Source: Vulcanimicrobiota bacterium (GTDB lineage: Bacteria; Vulcanimicrobiota; Vulcanimicrobiia; Vulcanimicrobiales; Vulcanimicrobiaceae). Taken from it: a stretch of DNA of 48,076 bases. The notes under the pieces were generated by a model, which was given only the letters and a program-made list of their open reading frames with translations, did no database searches and was not told the origin of the DNA. The translations under genes and the position numbers were made by a program. The number at the start of each line of letters is the position of its first letter. Within the stretch, counting starts at the first letter, position 1. Positions 23,747 through 32,594 of the stretch are shown here, piece after piece. The stretch is from NCBI GenBank assembly GCA_027459645.1, contig DAIDHQ010000037.1:1-48076 (forward strand), given 5' to 3'.

Positions 23747-26075
23747 ATGAAGACCCTCGACGCCTACTGGCGTGCGGCCAACTATCTTTCGGTCGGCCAG
23801 ATCTATTTAATGGCCAACCCCTTGCTGCGCGAACCACTCGCGCCGGCACACGTGAAGCCGCGCCTGCTCGGGCACTGGGGAACGACGCCGGGGCTCAACT
23901 TTATCTACGCCCACATGAACCGCGCGATTCTGGAACGCGACCTGAACGCAATCTTCGTGGCCGGCCCGGGCCACGGCGGACCGGCCGTCGTTGCAAACGC
24001 CTATCTCGAGGGAACCTACAGCGAGCGCTATCCGGACGTCACGCAAGACGCGGGCGGCATGGCGAAGCTCTTCAAGCAGTTTTCGTTTCCCGGCGGCATT
24101 CCCAGTCACGCATCGCCCGACACGCCCGGTTCGATCAACGAGGGCGGGGAACTAGGGTATTCGATCGCGCACGCCTACGGAGCCGTCTTCGACAATCCCA
24201 GCCTGCTGGCGTGCTGCGTGGTCGGCGACGGCGAAGCCGAGACCGGTGCGCTTGCCACCAGCTGGCATTCGAACAAGTTCCTGAATCCGGCGCGCGACGG
24301 CGCGGTGCTGCCGATCCTGCATCTCAACGGTTACAAGATCGCGCAACCGACCGTGCTCGCGCGGATCTCGCAGCGCGAACTGATCGCGCTCTTCGAAGGA
24401 TACGGCTACGCGCCGGTCGTGGTTGCCGGCGACGATCCGCGCATCATGCACGAGCGCATGGCCGCTGCGCTCGATCACGCGCTCGACGTCATCGCCGAAA
24501 TACAACGGAGCGCCCGCGAAGGCGGCTTCAAAAAGCGCGAGCCATGGCCGATGATCGGTCCTGCGCTCGCCGAAGGGCTGGACGGGACCGCGCGAGATCG
24601 ACGGCGTGCAGATCGAAAATACGTTCCGCGCGCACCAGATACCGATCGCCAACGCGCGAGAGAACCGCGAGCATCTCGAACTGCTCGAAGGCTGGATGCG
24701 CAGCTACCAGCCCGAGACGCTCTTCGACCCGCACGGCCGTTTGCGCGACGAGCTACGCGCCGCGGCCCCTTCGGGAACGCGGCGGATGAGCGCGAATCCG
24801 CACGCCAACGGCGGCGAACTGCTGGAAGACCTCATGATTCCGGACTTCACGCGCTATGCCGTCCCGGTCGACGCGCCGGGCCGCAGCACCGCGGAATCGA
24901 CGCGCGTGTTCGGATCGTTCGTGCGCGACGTAATGCAAGCAAATGCCGGACGCTTCCGGCTCTTCGGACCCGATGAGACGGAATCGAATCGCCTGGGAGC
25001 GGTCTTCGAGGTCACCGATCGCGCTTCGACCGCGGAGATCTACGCAAGCGACGAACACCTCTCACCGGACGGGCGCGTGATGGAGGTGCTGAGCGAACAT
25101 CTCTGCCAAGGGTGGCTGGAAGGCTATTTGCTGAGCGGGCGGCACGGGCTCTTTTCGTGCTACGAAGCCTTCATTCACATCGTCGATTCGATGTTCAACC
25201 AACACGCGAAGTGGCTGAAGGTTGCGCGCGACATCGCCTGGCGGCGCCCCATCGCATCCCTGAACTACCTGCTGACCTCGCACGTGTGGCGTCAAGACCA
25301 CAACGGCTTCAGCCATCAGGACCCCGGCTTCATCGACAACGTCGTCAACAAGAAGGCCGACGTCGTGCGCGTCTATCTTCCGCCCGACGCCAATACGCTG
25401 CTTTCGGTCGGCGATCACTGCCTGCGCAGTAAGAACTACGTGAACGTGATCATCGCCGGAAAGCAACCGGAACTGCAGTGGCTCGACATGGAAGCCGCCA
25501 TCCGCCATTGTTCGCAGGGTGCATCGATTTGGCGCTGGGCGAGCAACGACGAAGGCACGACACCCGACGTCGTCATGGCGTGCGCCGGCGACGTGCCAAC
25601 GCTCGAAACCCTCGCGGCGGTCGATTTGCTGCGCGAGAAGATTCCCGACTTGAAGATTCGCGTCGTGAACGTCGTCGATCTCATGGCCTTGCAACCGCAG
25701 AGCGAACATCCCCACGGTCTCTCGGATGCCGATTTCGACGCACTCTTTACGGCGGACCGTCCGATCATCTTTGCCTTCCATGGGTATCCGTGGCTGATCC
25801 ATCGGTTGACCTATCGCCGCCACGGACACGACAATCTTCACGTCCGCGGATATAAAGAAGAGGGCACGACCACGACACCTTTCGATATGGCGGTGCGCAA
25901 CGAGATCGATCGCTTGCATCTGACCGCCGACGTGATCGACCGCGTCCCGGGTCTAATCGAACGCGCCGCGCATGTGAAGCAGTACGTGCACGACAAGCTG
26001 GTCGATCATAAGCGCTACATCGGCGAATACGGCGACGACATGCCCGAATTCAAACAGTGGCGCTGGAACCGCTGA
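23747..26075 (+). pseudogene. xfp: Phosphoketolase (Xfp type), split by a one-base frameshift
   Basis: A thiamine-diphosphate enzyme that splits xylulose-5-P or fructose-6-P to acetyl phosphate. The first 270 codons hold 'YLSVGQIYL', '[17 protein letters not shown]', 'GPGHGGPA' and '[10 protein letters not shown]' (ThDP site). Then the frame breaks: after 'PWPMI' the sequence reads ATCGGTCCTGCG, where removal of one G (24557 or 24558) restores '[11 protein letters not shown]', then '[15 protein letters not shown]', and runs in the second frame to 26075. The repaired protein has 775 residues, close to family size. Second-half motifs such as '[17 protein letters not shown]' are intact, so a recent mutation or a sequence error is more likely than old decay. 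Acetate kinase follows with a 19-base overlap. Confidence 0.9.
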
Positions 26076-27067
26076 ACGTTCTCGCGGTCGACGCGGGCTC
26101 ATCGTCGCTCAAGCTCGCGCTCTACGAGATGCCCTCGGAACGGCGCATCGACGAAGCCAGCGTTGCCGTGGGCTCTTCGAGCGAAAGCCTTGCATCGTTC
26201 GTCGCTTCGCTGCGCGAACGAGACATGTCGATCGACGCGGTCGTACATCGCATCGTCTTCGGCGGTCCCGGTGCGACGCAGCCTCAACGCGCGACGCCAG
26301 AAGAACTGCAGCGCATCGAAGGCTTCGTGCCGATGCATCCGGTGCATCTGCGCATCGAACTCGACGCAATCGCCGAAACGCAGCGCTTGCTGCCGGCGAT
26401 CGCGCAGTGGTTGTGCTTCGATACCGTCTTTCACGAGCGGATGCCGGCGCTCGCGAAGCGCTATCCTCTGGGACCGGAATTCGAAGGCATCCGCCGCTAC
26501 GGCTATCACGGGCTTTCCTACGAATACATCGTCTCGACGCTTCCCAAGACGGGACGCTTCGTCATCGCGCATCTCGGAAGCGGTGCCAGCATGGCTGCCG
26601 TGCGCGACGGCGAGCCGATGGATACGACGATGGGTTTTTCGCCGCTCGGCGGCATTATGATGGGCACGCGTCCCGGCGATCTGGATCCCGGCGTGCTGCT
26701 CTACGCAATGGAAGAGCTCGGCATCGACGCGCGCCGCCTGCGCGATGCGCTGACGCGGCACAGCGGTTTGCTCGGCGCCTCGCAATCGACGAGCGACATG
26801 CGCGAACTCCTGGAGCGCGAGACGCACGACGAGCGCGCACGCGAAGCCGTCGAGCTCTTCGTCTATATCGCGGCGAAAGCGGTCGGAGCGCTGGCTACGG
26901 CGCTCGGCGGCATCGATCGCTTGATTTTCACCGGCGGTATCGGCGAGAACGCGCGCGTGGTGCGGGATCGCATCTGCGCGCGCCTCGCGTATCTCAACGC
27001 CGAATCGTTCGTCGTGCCGACGAACGAGGCTCTAGCGATGTGCCGCCACGTGTGGAACGGCAAATAG
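26057..27067 (+). CDS. ackA: Acetate kinase
   Basis: A 336-residue ASKHA kinase that turns acetyl phosphate and ADP into acetate and ATP, completing the phosphoketolase route. Motifs: '[12 protein letters not shown]' (phosphate 1; the usual Asn of NAGSSS is Asp), 'VHRIVFGGP', '[10 protein letters not shown]', '[13 protein letters not shown]', '[11 protein letters not shown]' (phosphate 2), '[21 protein letters not shown]' and '[10 protein letters not shown]' (adenosine). It is about 60 residues shorter than most AckA proteins. The start is a GTG at 26057 inside the phosphoketolase gene with no clear ribosome site, so coupling is likely. The 3' end overlaps the opposite-strand phosphoesterase by 36 bases. 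Confidence 0.92.
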   Translation: MALEPLNVLAVDAGSSSLKLALYEMPSERRIDEASVAVGSSSESLASFVASLRERDMSIDAVVHRIVFGGPGATQPQRATPEELQRIEGFVPMHPVHLRIELDAIAETQRLLPAIAQWLCFDTVFHERMPALAKRYPLGPEFEGIRRYGYHGLSYEYIVSTLPKTGRFVIAHLGSGASMAAVRDGEPMDTTMGFSPLGGIMMGTRPGDLDPGVLLYAMEELGIDARRLRDALTRHSGLLGASQSTSDMRELLERETHDERAREAVELFVYIAAKAVGALATALGGIDRLIFTGGIGENARVVRDRICARLAYLNAESFVVPTNEALAMCRHVWNGK

Positions 27068-27973
27068 TCGCGTCATATCGTTTGCGGACGCCGCGTACAT
27101 GAGGTGTCGCAGGCCGAACGCATCTTCGATCGTGCGCAGCAACGAGTAATGCGTGTACGGCGTCGAGTCGGCAACGCCGCGCGGACCGTGATTCGTGATG
27201 ACGATCGCGGGAACGCGACCGCCGCCGCCTTCGCTTCCGTCCCCGTTGTCTTCGTCGAACGTCAGCACGATCGCAACGTTCTGCTTGCTCTTCCACGCCG
27301 CCGAATTCATGAGCTCGCCGACGATTGCGCCGAATGCACGGTCGCCGCGCGCGATCAGACCGTCGCGGTCGAGCATGAAGCAGTCGTGCGGAACGCCGAG
27401 GACGCCGGCGATGCCGTGCATGTCGTTGCAGACGTTCGGAACGATCAGTGCAAAATTCGGAAGGCGGTTCTGCTCGGCGTCCTTCTGCAATTGATCGAAT
27501 CCGACCAGATGCTGCGCCCGATACGACGGCGACGCTTTTTGAACGCCGTCAAAATTCAAGAAGCCGGAGTGTTTGCTCGCATAGAAGCCCTTATAGAGCG
27601 CAAGCGAACCGGGCGCCGGCATGCTTTCGTAATAGCCCTTCCATGATAGACGCGCGGCATCGAGCTGCGTCGCTAGGCTCGGCGCGTCGACGGCATTGAC
27701 GGTGAACGGGCCGTCGTTGCGAATGCCGAACGTGCTGCCGCCGACGAGGGCAACATAGTTGGGCTCGCTTGGATGCGCGACGGCGTCGTAGTGCGTGGCG
27801 GAACCGTAGGCCTTGGCCATGGCGTTAATCCGGGGAGCGGCCTTGTTGCCGTAGATCGCCGATGCGTCTTTATTCTCGTCGACAATGACGAAGATATGTT
27901 GGTAACGCGGCACCGGAGGGGATACCGGTAGCAGGGCGGCGAGTGTAAAAGCGAGCGAGCCGAGATTAATCAT
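27032..27973 (-). CDS. Secreted phosphoesterase (phospholipase C / acid phosphatase family)
   Basis: A 313-residue protein with a signal peptide ('MINLGSLAFTLAALLPVSPP'). The body matches the PF04185-type phosphoesterase family: 'YQHIFVIVDENKD' (metal Glu/Asn), 'HPSEPNYVALVGG' (usual S.PNY), 'VPNVCNDMHG', 'VLTFDEDNGDG' and 'VITNHGPRG' (metal His). It probably hydrolyses phosphomonoesters or phospholipids in the periplasm or outside. It is divergent from the lytic transglycosylase gene; the 61-base gap holds a perfect GGCCGC-N5-GCGGCC hairpin at 28000-28016. Confidence 0.85.
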   Translation of the reverse strand: MINLGSLAFTLAALLPVSPPVPRYQHIFVIVDENKDASAIYGNKAAPRINAMAKAYGSATHYDAVAHPSEPNYVALVGGSTFGIRNDGPFTVNAVDAPSLATQLDAARLSWKGYYESMPAPGSLALYKGFYASKHSGFLNFDGVQKASPSYRAQHLVGFDQLQKDAEQNRLPNFALIVPNVCNDMHGIAGVLGVPHDCFMLDRDGLIARGDRAFGAIVGELMNSAAWKSKQNVAIVLTFDEDNGDGSEGGGGRVPAIVITNHGPRGVADSTPYTHYSLLRTIEDAFGLRHLMYAASANDMTRLFAVPHVAAHR

Positions 27974-28034
27974 GTATGAACCCTACACCAGCGAGGAAAG
28001 GCCGCGCCCTGCGGCCAGAGAAGAGGCAGGGGGT

Positions 28035-28508
28035 ATGAAACGTCTGCTCGGGATTTTGGGCCTCCTGAGCCTGCTGTACGGATGTGACGGCGGCGGCTAT
28101 TTGCCGTACGCGCCACATGCCTTGAACCCCCAGCAGATATCTACCCTGGTGAACGACGCCTCCGCCGAAAACGGCGTGCCCCCGGGCCTCGTCCGGGCCG
28201 TCCTGATGGCGGAATCGGCCGGCGACCCCTCTGCAGTCAGCATGGCCGGCGCCCAGGGGCTGATGCAGCTGATGCCGGCGACCTCGGCGGATTGCGGCAT
28301 CGTCAATCCGTTCGATGCCACCCAGAATGTCTCGTGCGGTACTTCCTACTTGAAGCAGCTGCTCGACCGTTATCACGGCGACGCGACGCTCGCGGTCGCG
28401 GCCTATAATGCGGGGCCCGGGGCCGTCGACCGGTACCACGGCGTTCCACCATATGCAGAGACGCGCGCATATGTAGCGCGCGTAATTAGCGCTTACCGGA
28501 GCTACTAG
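28035..28508 (+). CDS. Lipoprotein lytic transglycosylase (SLT domain)
   Basis: A 157-residue lipoprotein with lipobox 'LLYGC' and a Slt/MltE-type goose-lysozyme domain: 'LVRAVLMAESAGDPSAVS' with the catalytic Glu, 'GAQGLMQLMPAT', and 'AVAAYNAGPGAVDRY'. It cleaves peptidoglycan to 1,6-anhydro ends. The ATG at 28035 follows GGCAGGGGGT; a frame open from 27972 adds a charged stretch that would spoil the signal peptide. It stands alone 22 bases before the LPS permease, so the two may share a transcript. Confidence 0.9.
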   Translation: MKRLLGILGLLSLLYGCDGGGYLPYAPHALNPQQISTLVNDASAENGVPPGLVRAVLMAESAGDPSAVSMAGAQGLMQLMPATSADCGIVNPFDATQNVSCGTSYLKQLLDRYHGDATLAVAAYNAGPGAVDRYHGVPPYAETRAYVARVISAYRSY

Positions 28509-28530
28509 GGACTTCCGTCCCGCCTCCTTG

Positions 28531-29685
28531 ATGGCGACGCTCACGGAACGGCAGCCGCTCCCGCGCGCGCTCACGTCAAATTTCCGGCCGAACATTCTCG
28601 ATCGCTATTTGCTCGGCGAAATGGCCGGCCCGTTCGCATTTGCATTCGTCGCGTTCTTGCTCTTTTGGGCGCTCCAAATTTTCTTCGCGGCCGCAGACTA
28701 CATTATCAATCAGCACGCGCCGTTTTTCTTGGTGCTGCGTTTCGTGTTGTTTCGCGTGCCGCCCGCGGTGCCGATGGCGTTTCCGTTCGCCTGCCTCTTC
28801 GCCGGATTGCTCGCGATGGGGCGGCTCATGGCGGACAACGAGGTCACGGCGATGCGCACGTCGGGCATTCCGATCTGGCGCATCGCGCTCACACCGCTGA
28901 TTTTTGGTTTCGCGATGTTTCTCGTAGCGTACGCTACCGACGAATGGATCGCTCCCGCTTCGGCCGATCTCTCGTCGCGTACGTTCTATCAGATCATCTA
29001 TCACACGAACGCGCTGCCCGTCGATCCGCAGTTTTTCCAGAAAGACCCCGATACCGGCAACGTCTTCTTCATCACGCAAATTCTCCCCGATCATAAGACG
29101 ATGGTCGACGTTCAAGTCTATAAGCCGGCGCGCTTCGGTGAATGGACGGAGACGTTGCAGGCGAAAAGCGCGACGGTCGATCATAGCGCGCTCGTGCTGC
29201 ACGACGTCATCGACACGCGATACGCTGCGGACGGTTACGTGAACAGCCAGCAGCACGTCAAAGAAGTGATGATCGGCTTACCGCTCGCCGAAGCGGCGGC
29301 CCAGTTCATGACCAGCATCAACTCGGACGCGAGCTCGACGTCGACCAAGGCGCTACAGACGCAGGTCGCCGCGATGCAGGCGCAAGGAATCAGCGGCTCC
29401 GCGCTCGGAACGGTGCAGGTCAATCTTGCAAACAAGGTGGCTTGGCCGTTTGCGAGCTTCATCGGGGTCGTGCTGGCCGTACCGCTCGCACTGCGATTCG
29501 GGAAACGGGGCAGGACCTTGGGAATCGCACTAGCGATTCTTGCGTTCTTCGTGTACTACTTGATGTCGTCGGCGGGCGCTGCGCTCGGAAGGAACAATTC
29601 CATCAATCCGTATCTCGCGGCTTGGCTGCCGAACATCATCATGGGATCGGCCGGCCTGTTGCTTCTGTGGCTGGAAGAACGCTGA
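28531..29685 (+). CDS. LptF/LptG-family LPS export permease
   Basis: A 384-residue permease with three N-terminal and three C-terminal helices around a periplasmic beta-jellyroll: 'ILDRYLLGEMAGPFAFAF', 'VLFRVPPAVPMAFPFACLFAGLLAMGRL', the LptF/G signature 'DNEVTAMRTSGIPIWRI', then 'NLANKVAWPFASFIGVVLAVPLALRF'. It would work with LptB to drive lipopolysaccharide to LptC and LptD. Only one such gene is here, so it is a homodimer or its partner lies elsewhere. ATG 28531 is preferred over TTG 28528. Its TGA overlaps the LptD-like start (TGATG). Confidence 0.9.
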   Translation: MATLTERQPLPRALTSNFRPNILDRYLLGEMAGPFAFAFVAFLLFWALQIFFAAADYIINQHAPFFLVLRFVLFRVPPAVPMAFPFACLFAGLLAMGRLMADNEVTAMRTSGIPIWRIALTPLIFGFAMFLVAYATDEWIAPASADLSSRTFYQIIYHTNALPVDPQFFQKDPDTGNVFFITQILPDHKTMVDVQVYKPARFGEWTETLQAKSATVDHSALVLHDVIDTRYAADGYVNSQQHVKEVMIGLPLAEAAAQFMTSINSDASSTSTKALQTQVAAMQAQGISGSALGTVQVNLANKVAWPFASFIGVVLAVPLALRFGKRGRTLGIALAILAFFVYYLMSSAGAALGRNNSINPYLAAWLPNIIMGSAGLLLLWLEER

Positions 29686-32222
29686 TGCGGTTCCTTCGCT
29701 CGCGCGCGCTCTCAGGTATCGTGCTGCAGCGCTTCGGCGCGCTGCTCGTCGCGGTGTCGATTCTCTCACCGTCCTTCGTGCCGCACGATGCCATGGCCGC
29801 GGCGGCCCTGCAATCTCCCAACGTCATGCGCCTGCTTTCCGATCAACCCTGTTCGGATCGCCGTCAGCTCTTCGGCCCCGAACCGCAACAGGTCGCGCAG
29901 GCGACGCCGGAGCCGACGCCGCCGCAGATTCTGGCGACGGCAACGCCGGGCATCTCGACGAGCCCCTCGCCCTTCCCGACGCCGAGTTTCGGGGCGCCCA
30001 CCAATTCCACGACGACGCTCTATGCAACGCCGCCCCCGCGTCCGGGATCGACGCAGAATCCCGTCACGCCGCCGCCGGTTCCCACGGCAACGCCGCCGCC
30101 ATTCAGCCAAAACGTGCCGGTCTTCGTGCAACGCGGCGGCGATACGCCCCCGCCGATCACGCCGGCCGGCCAGCTTGCGCCCGCCCCCACGCCGGTCCCG
30201 ACGGGCGTGCCTACGCTCGCGCCCGGCTATATAGCGATTCTGGCCGACAAGGTATCGGGCAGCACGAAACAGGGCGAGCCCGGCGATGCCGACGGCAACG
30301 TGCACATCCTGTACAAAGCCGAAGAGATCGTCGGCGATCACGCCCATTACGACGGCTTGCGAACCGTTACCATCACCGGTCATCCATTCATCATCGATCG
30401 TCAACAAGATTCGGTGCTGCAAGGCGACGAGATCATCTTCGACACGATCTCGCAGACGGCAAAGCTGGTTCACGGGCGCGGCACCAGTTCGCAAGGCGTG
30501 CAGCGCGGCTTGGTGCACTTTAACGCAAAAGATCTGCATACCGACGCGGACGGCGTCGGGCACGGGCTCGCGCCTACCGTTTCCACCTGCGAAAATCCGC
30601 GCGGCGGCTATCACATCAGCGGCAAAAACATGGTCGTCTATCCCGGCGATAAGATCGTCATCTACCAGGCGATCCTGTGGCTGGGCGCGGCCGCGATCTT
30701 CTGGCTGCCGAAGGTCGTGATTCCGCTGCGCACCGTCGAAAACGAAGCGCAGAAGCCCAAGTACTTTCCCGACGTCGGATACGATCAGTACGAAGGGTAC
30801 TGGATCAAGACGCGCATCACGTTCGGTAAGAACCAGTACTACTACGGCTACTATACGATCAACTATTTCAGCAAGGTCGGCCTTGGCTTGGGCTATACGG
30901 CGTACTACCTATCGCCGAAAAACAAGCGCAGCGCCTCGCTGAATTTTTACACCATCAGCGACAAACGCGTGCAAGCACGCCAGAACAACCTTGCGGTCAA
31001 TGAGATCGAGAATTTCTCGCAGACGCTGCGCGGAAATTTCGGGATGACCTATACGTCGAACTACGGCCCGTACACCAACGTTCCCGCGAATACGGGCTTT
31101 ACGAGCAACATCGCGCACACCGGTCTGCACGCGCAGCAGACCTATGGATTTACCTACAACTCCGTCGGTTCGCAATCGAACAGCACGTCGTATTCGTTCA
31201 CCGACAGCCGCCAGCTACGAAGCAACCTCCGCAACTCGGTGAACTTCAATCTGTCGTCGAGCTCGTCAAACTACGGCGGATTCTCATCGTCGAACTCGAC
31301 CGCGCACTTCAACGACTTGGCGGATCTTACGACCAGCGGCGCCGACTACCAGATGGTCTTCGACAAACAGTTCGCGCGCCAGCCGTTCGGCATCAACAAA
31401 GAACCCGAGCTGACGATTCGCCCGTACAAGATGTTCGACAACTTTCACGCGTTCCCGATCCAAGGCAACTTCGTGATCGGCGAATACTCCGAGCCCTCGA
31501 ACGCTTTTGCAACGCAGCGCGCCGACATCGGCCTGAACTTCGGGCCGCTCTCGAAAAAGATCTTCAACAGCGATTTCAACGCGACGGTCAACGTCAACCA
31601 ATATGCGTACGGAACGGGCGACTTAAAGGCGGCGATCCAGCAGAATCTCTCGCTGAACACGCCGCTCGGCAACCACTTCCTCAACAGCATCTCGTACAAC
31701 GAATCGAACTACAACGGCCCTGCCACCGTGCCGTTCCAATTCCTCGATCAGCAGCCGACGGCGAATACGAAGGCCGCGCAGGATTTGGTGCGCATCTTCA
31801 ACGGCAACACCTACAATCTCTCATTGGGCTTCTCGACGTACTTCAACGCGCAGGCGCAGCCGGTCACGTATCAACTGACCGCGCAGCCGAGTCCGCGTTC
31901 AATCGTGCTGCTCGGCGGCACGTTCAATCCCGGGCCGGGCAACGGCTTCTATCAGACGAACATCCAGGCGGCCACGCCGTTCGGGCGCGATGCGTCGCTC
32001 CAATTCGTCGGCGACATCAATTGGAAAGAAAAGGGCCGCATCGAAAACAAGGTCATCTATTACACGCGCACGATCGGCAACTGCTACCAGATTCAGACGC
32101 TCTACAATCAGTCGTTGAAGCTGGTAACGGTCTCGATCAACATTCTCGCGTTCCCGTCACGCGGCGCGACCTTCAACATCGGCCAAGCCGGCCCGATCGT
32201 CCCGACGACGTTCAACTTCTAG
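29685..32222 (+). CDS. lptD: LptD-like outer-membrane LPS assembly protein with proline-rich insert
   Basis: An 845-residue outer-membrane protein. After the signal peptide comes a ~120-residue Pro/Thr/Ser-rich linker (about 60-180), then an OstA/LptA-like beta-jellyroll ('IAILADKVSGS', 'GDHAHYDGLRTVTITGHPFI', 'QGDEIIFDTISQTAKLV') and a barrel rich in Tyr/Asn/Ser strands. 'YPGDKIVIYQAILWLGAAAIFWLPKVVIPL' is the LptD 'Y..D.PV.Y.P...P' region with a longer hydrophobic run. Direct coupling to an LptF/G gene supports the role. The disulfide Cys pattern of E. coli LptD is not seen. It may be a divergent LptD of this phylum. Confidence 0.72.
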   Translation: MRFLRSRALSGIVLQRFGALLVAVSILSPSFVPHDAMAAAALQSPNVMRLLSDQPCSDRRQLFGPEPQQVAQATPEPTPPQILATATPGISTSPSPFPTPSFGAPTNSTTTLYATPPPRPGSTQNPVTPPPVPTATPPPFSQNVPVFVQRGGDTPPPITPAGQLAPAPTPVPTGVPTLAPGYIAILADKVSGSTKQGEPGDADGNVHILYKAEEIVGDHAHYDGLRTVTITGHPFIIDRQQDSVLQGDEIIFDTISQTAKLVHGRGTSSQGVQRGLVHFNAKDLHTDADGVGHGLAPTVSTCENPRGGYHISGKNMVVYPGDKIVIYQAILWLGAAAIFWLPKVVIPLRTVENEAQKPKYFPDVGYDQYEGYWIKTRITFGKNQYYYGYYTINYFSKVGLGLGYTAYYLSPKNKRSASLNFYTISDKRVQARQNNLAVNEIENFSQTLRGNFGMTYTSNYGPYTNVPANTGFTSNIAHTGLHAQQTYGFTYNSVGSQSNSTSYSFTDSRQLRSNLRNSVNFNLSSSSSNYGGFSSSNSTAHFNDLADLTTSGADYQMVFDKQFARQPFGINKEPELTIRPYKMFDNFHAFPIQGNFVIGEYSEPSNAFATQRADIGLNFGPLSKKIFNSDFNATVNVNQYAYGTGDLKAAIQQNLSLNTPLGNHFLNSISYNESNYNGPATVPFQFLDQQPTANTKAAQDLVRIFNGNTYNLSLGFSTYFNAQAQPVTYQLTAQPSPRSIVLLGGTFNPGPGNGFYQTNIQAATPFGRDASLQFVGDINWKEKGRIENKVIYYTRTIGNCYQIQTLYNQSLKLVTVSINILAFPSRGATFNIGQAGPIVPTTFNF

Positions 32223-32230
32223 CTGGGGTA

Positions 32231-32370
32231 CGATGGTGAAGCATCGTTCGTCCGGAGCCGCTCCTCGCTCCGGCATCCTGCCTGCGCTCCTGCTGCACTT
32301 CCTCGCGCCTCTCGCCATCGTGGCTCCGGCGCTCGTTCAGAGCCTCCGTCCGAACGATACTTCACCATCG
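32231..32370. repeat. 140-bp element with 27-bp imperfect inverted ends (MITE- or REP-like)
   Basis: CGATGGTGAAGCATCGTTCG begins a left arm at 32231-32257; the right arm at 32344-32370, read on the other strand, matches it at 24 of 27 positions. The 86-base interior is C-rich on the + strand (many CTCC/GCTCC tracts) and has smaller internal repeats such as GGCTCC/GGAGCC. It lies in the gap between two convergent genes, where it could also act as a bidirectional terminator or RNA-processing stem. No second copy occurs in this window and no transposase is nearby. A leftward frame over it is compositionally odd, probably not a gene. Confidence 0.6.
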
Positions 32371-32390
32371 ATGCCCGTTGCGTAGAGATG

Positions 32391-32594
32391 TTATTGGCCG
32401 GCGTCGCAGGGCGGGTGGCCGCAGGCACACATTTCGGTTTCGATGTCGGTCTCCGCGTCGCGGCAGTAGTCGCTGCAGTAACTCTCGCCCATCGTCGCGC
32501 CCATCATCGTGCACTGACAGATCTCGTGCGCGCAGATGACGCCTTGCTGGAAATCGGATGCATCGCTGATCATGGCACGTTCGTACCCCGTCAT
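32391..32594 (-). CDS. Prokaryotic metallothionein
   Basis: A 67-residue Cys-rich protein of the SmtA/BmtA type that binds Zn, Cd or Cu by thiolates. The ligand pattern is 'CAHEICQC', then 'YCSDYC', then 'CACGHPPC': eight Cys and two His in the family order C-x-H-x2-C-x-C ... Y-C-S-x2-C ... C-x-C-G-H-x2-C. An N-terminal stretch ('MTGYERAMISDASDFQQGV') precedes it. The ATG overlaps the TGA of the upstream lipoprotein gene (ATGA), so both are translated from one message. No metal regulator is adjacent; the CsoR-type and ArsR genes are distant. Confidence 0.85.
   Translation of the reverse strand: MTGYERAMISDASDFQQGVICAHEICQCTMMGATMGESYCSDYCRDAETDIETEMCACGHPPCDAGQ

Noticed and set aside
28000-28016. 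GGCCGC-N5-GCGGCC hairpin in the phosphoesterase/transglycosylase gap
   Set aside because: It lies between divergent starts and has no T tract, so it is not a terminator; a regulatory role is unsupported.
29880-30230. Pro/Thr-rich repeats suspected as a separate repeat element
   Set aside because: They stay in frame within the LptD-like protein and are a coding linker.
32219-32428. 69-codon leftward ORF across the palindromic element
   Set aside because: It lies over the inverted-repeat element and has no family; probably a by-product of the repeat.
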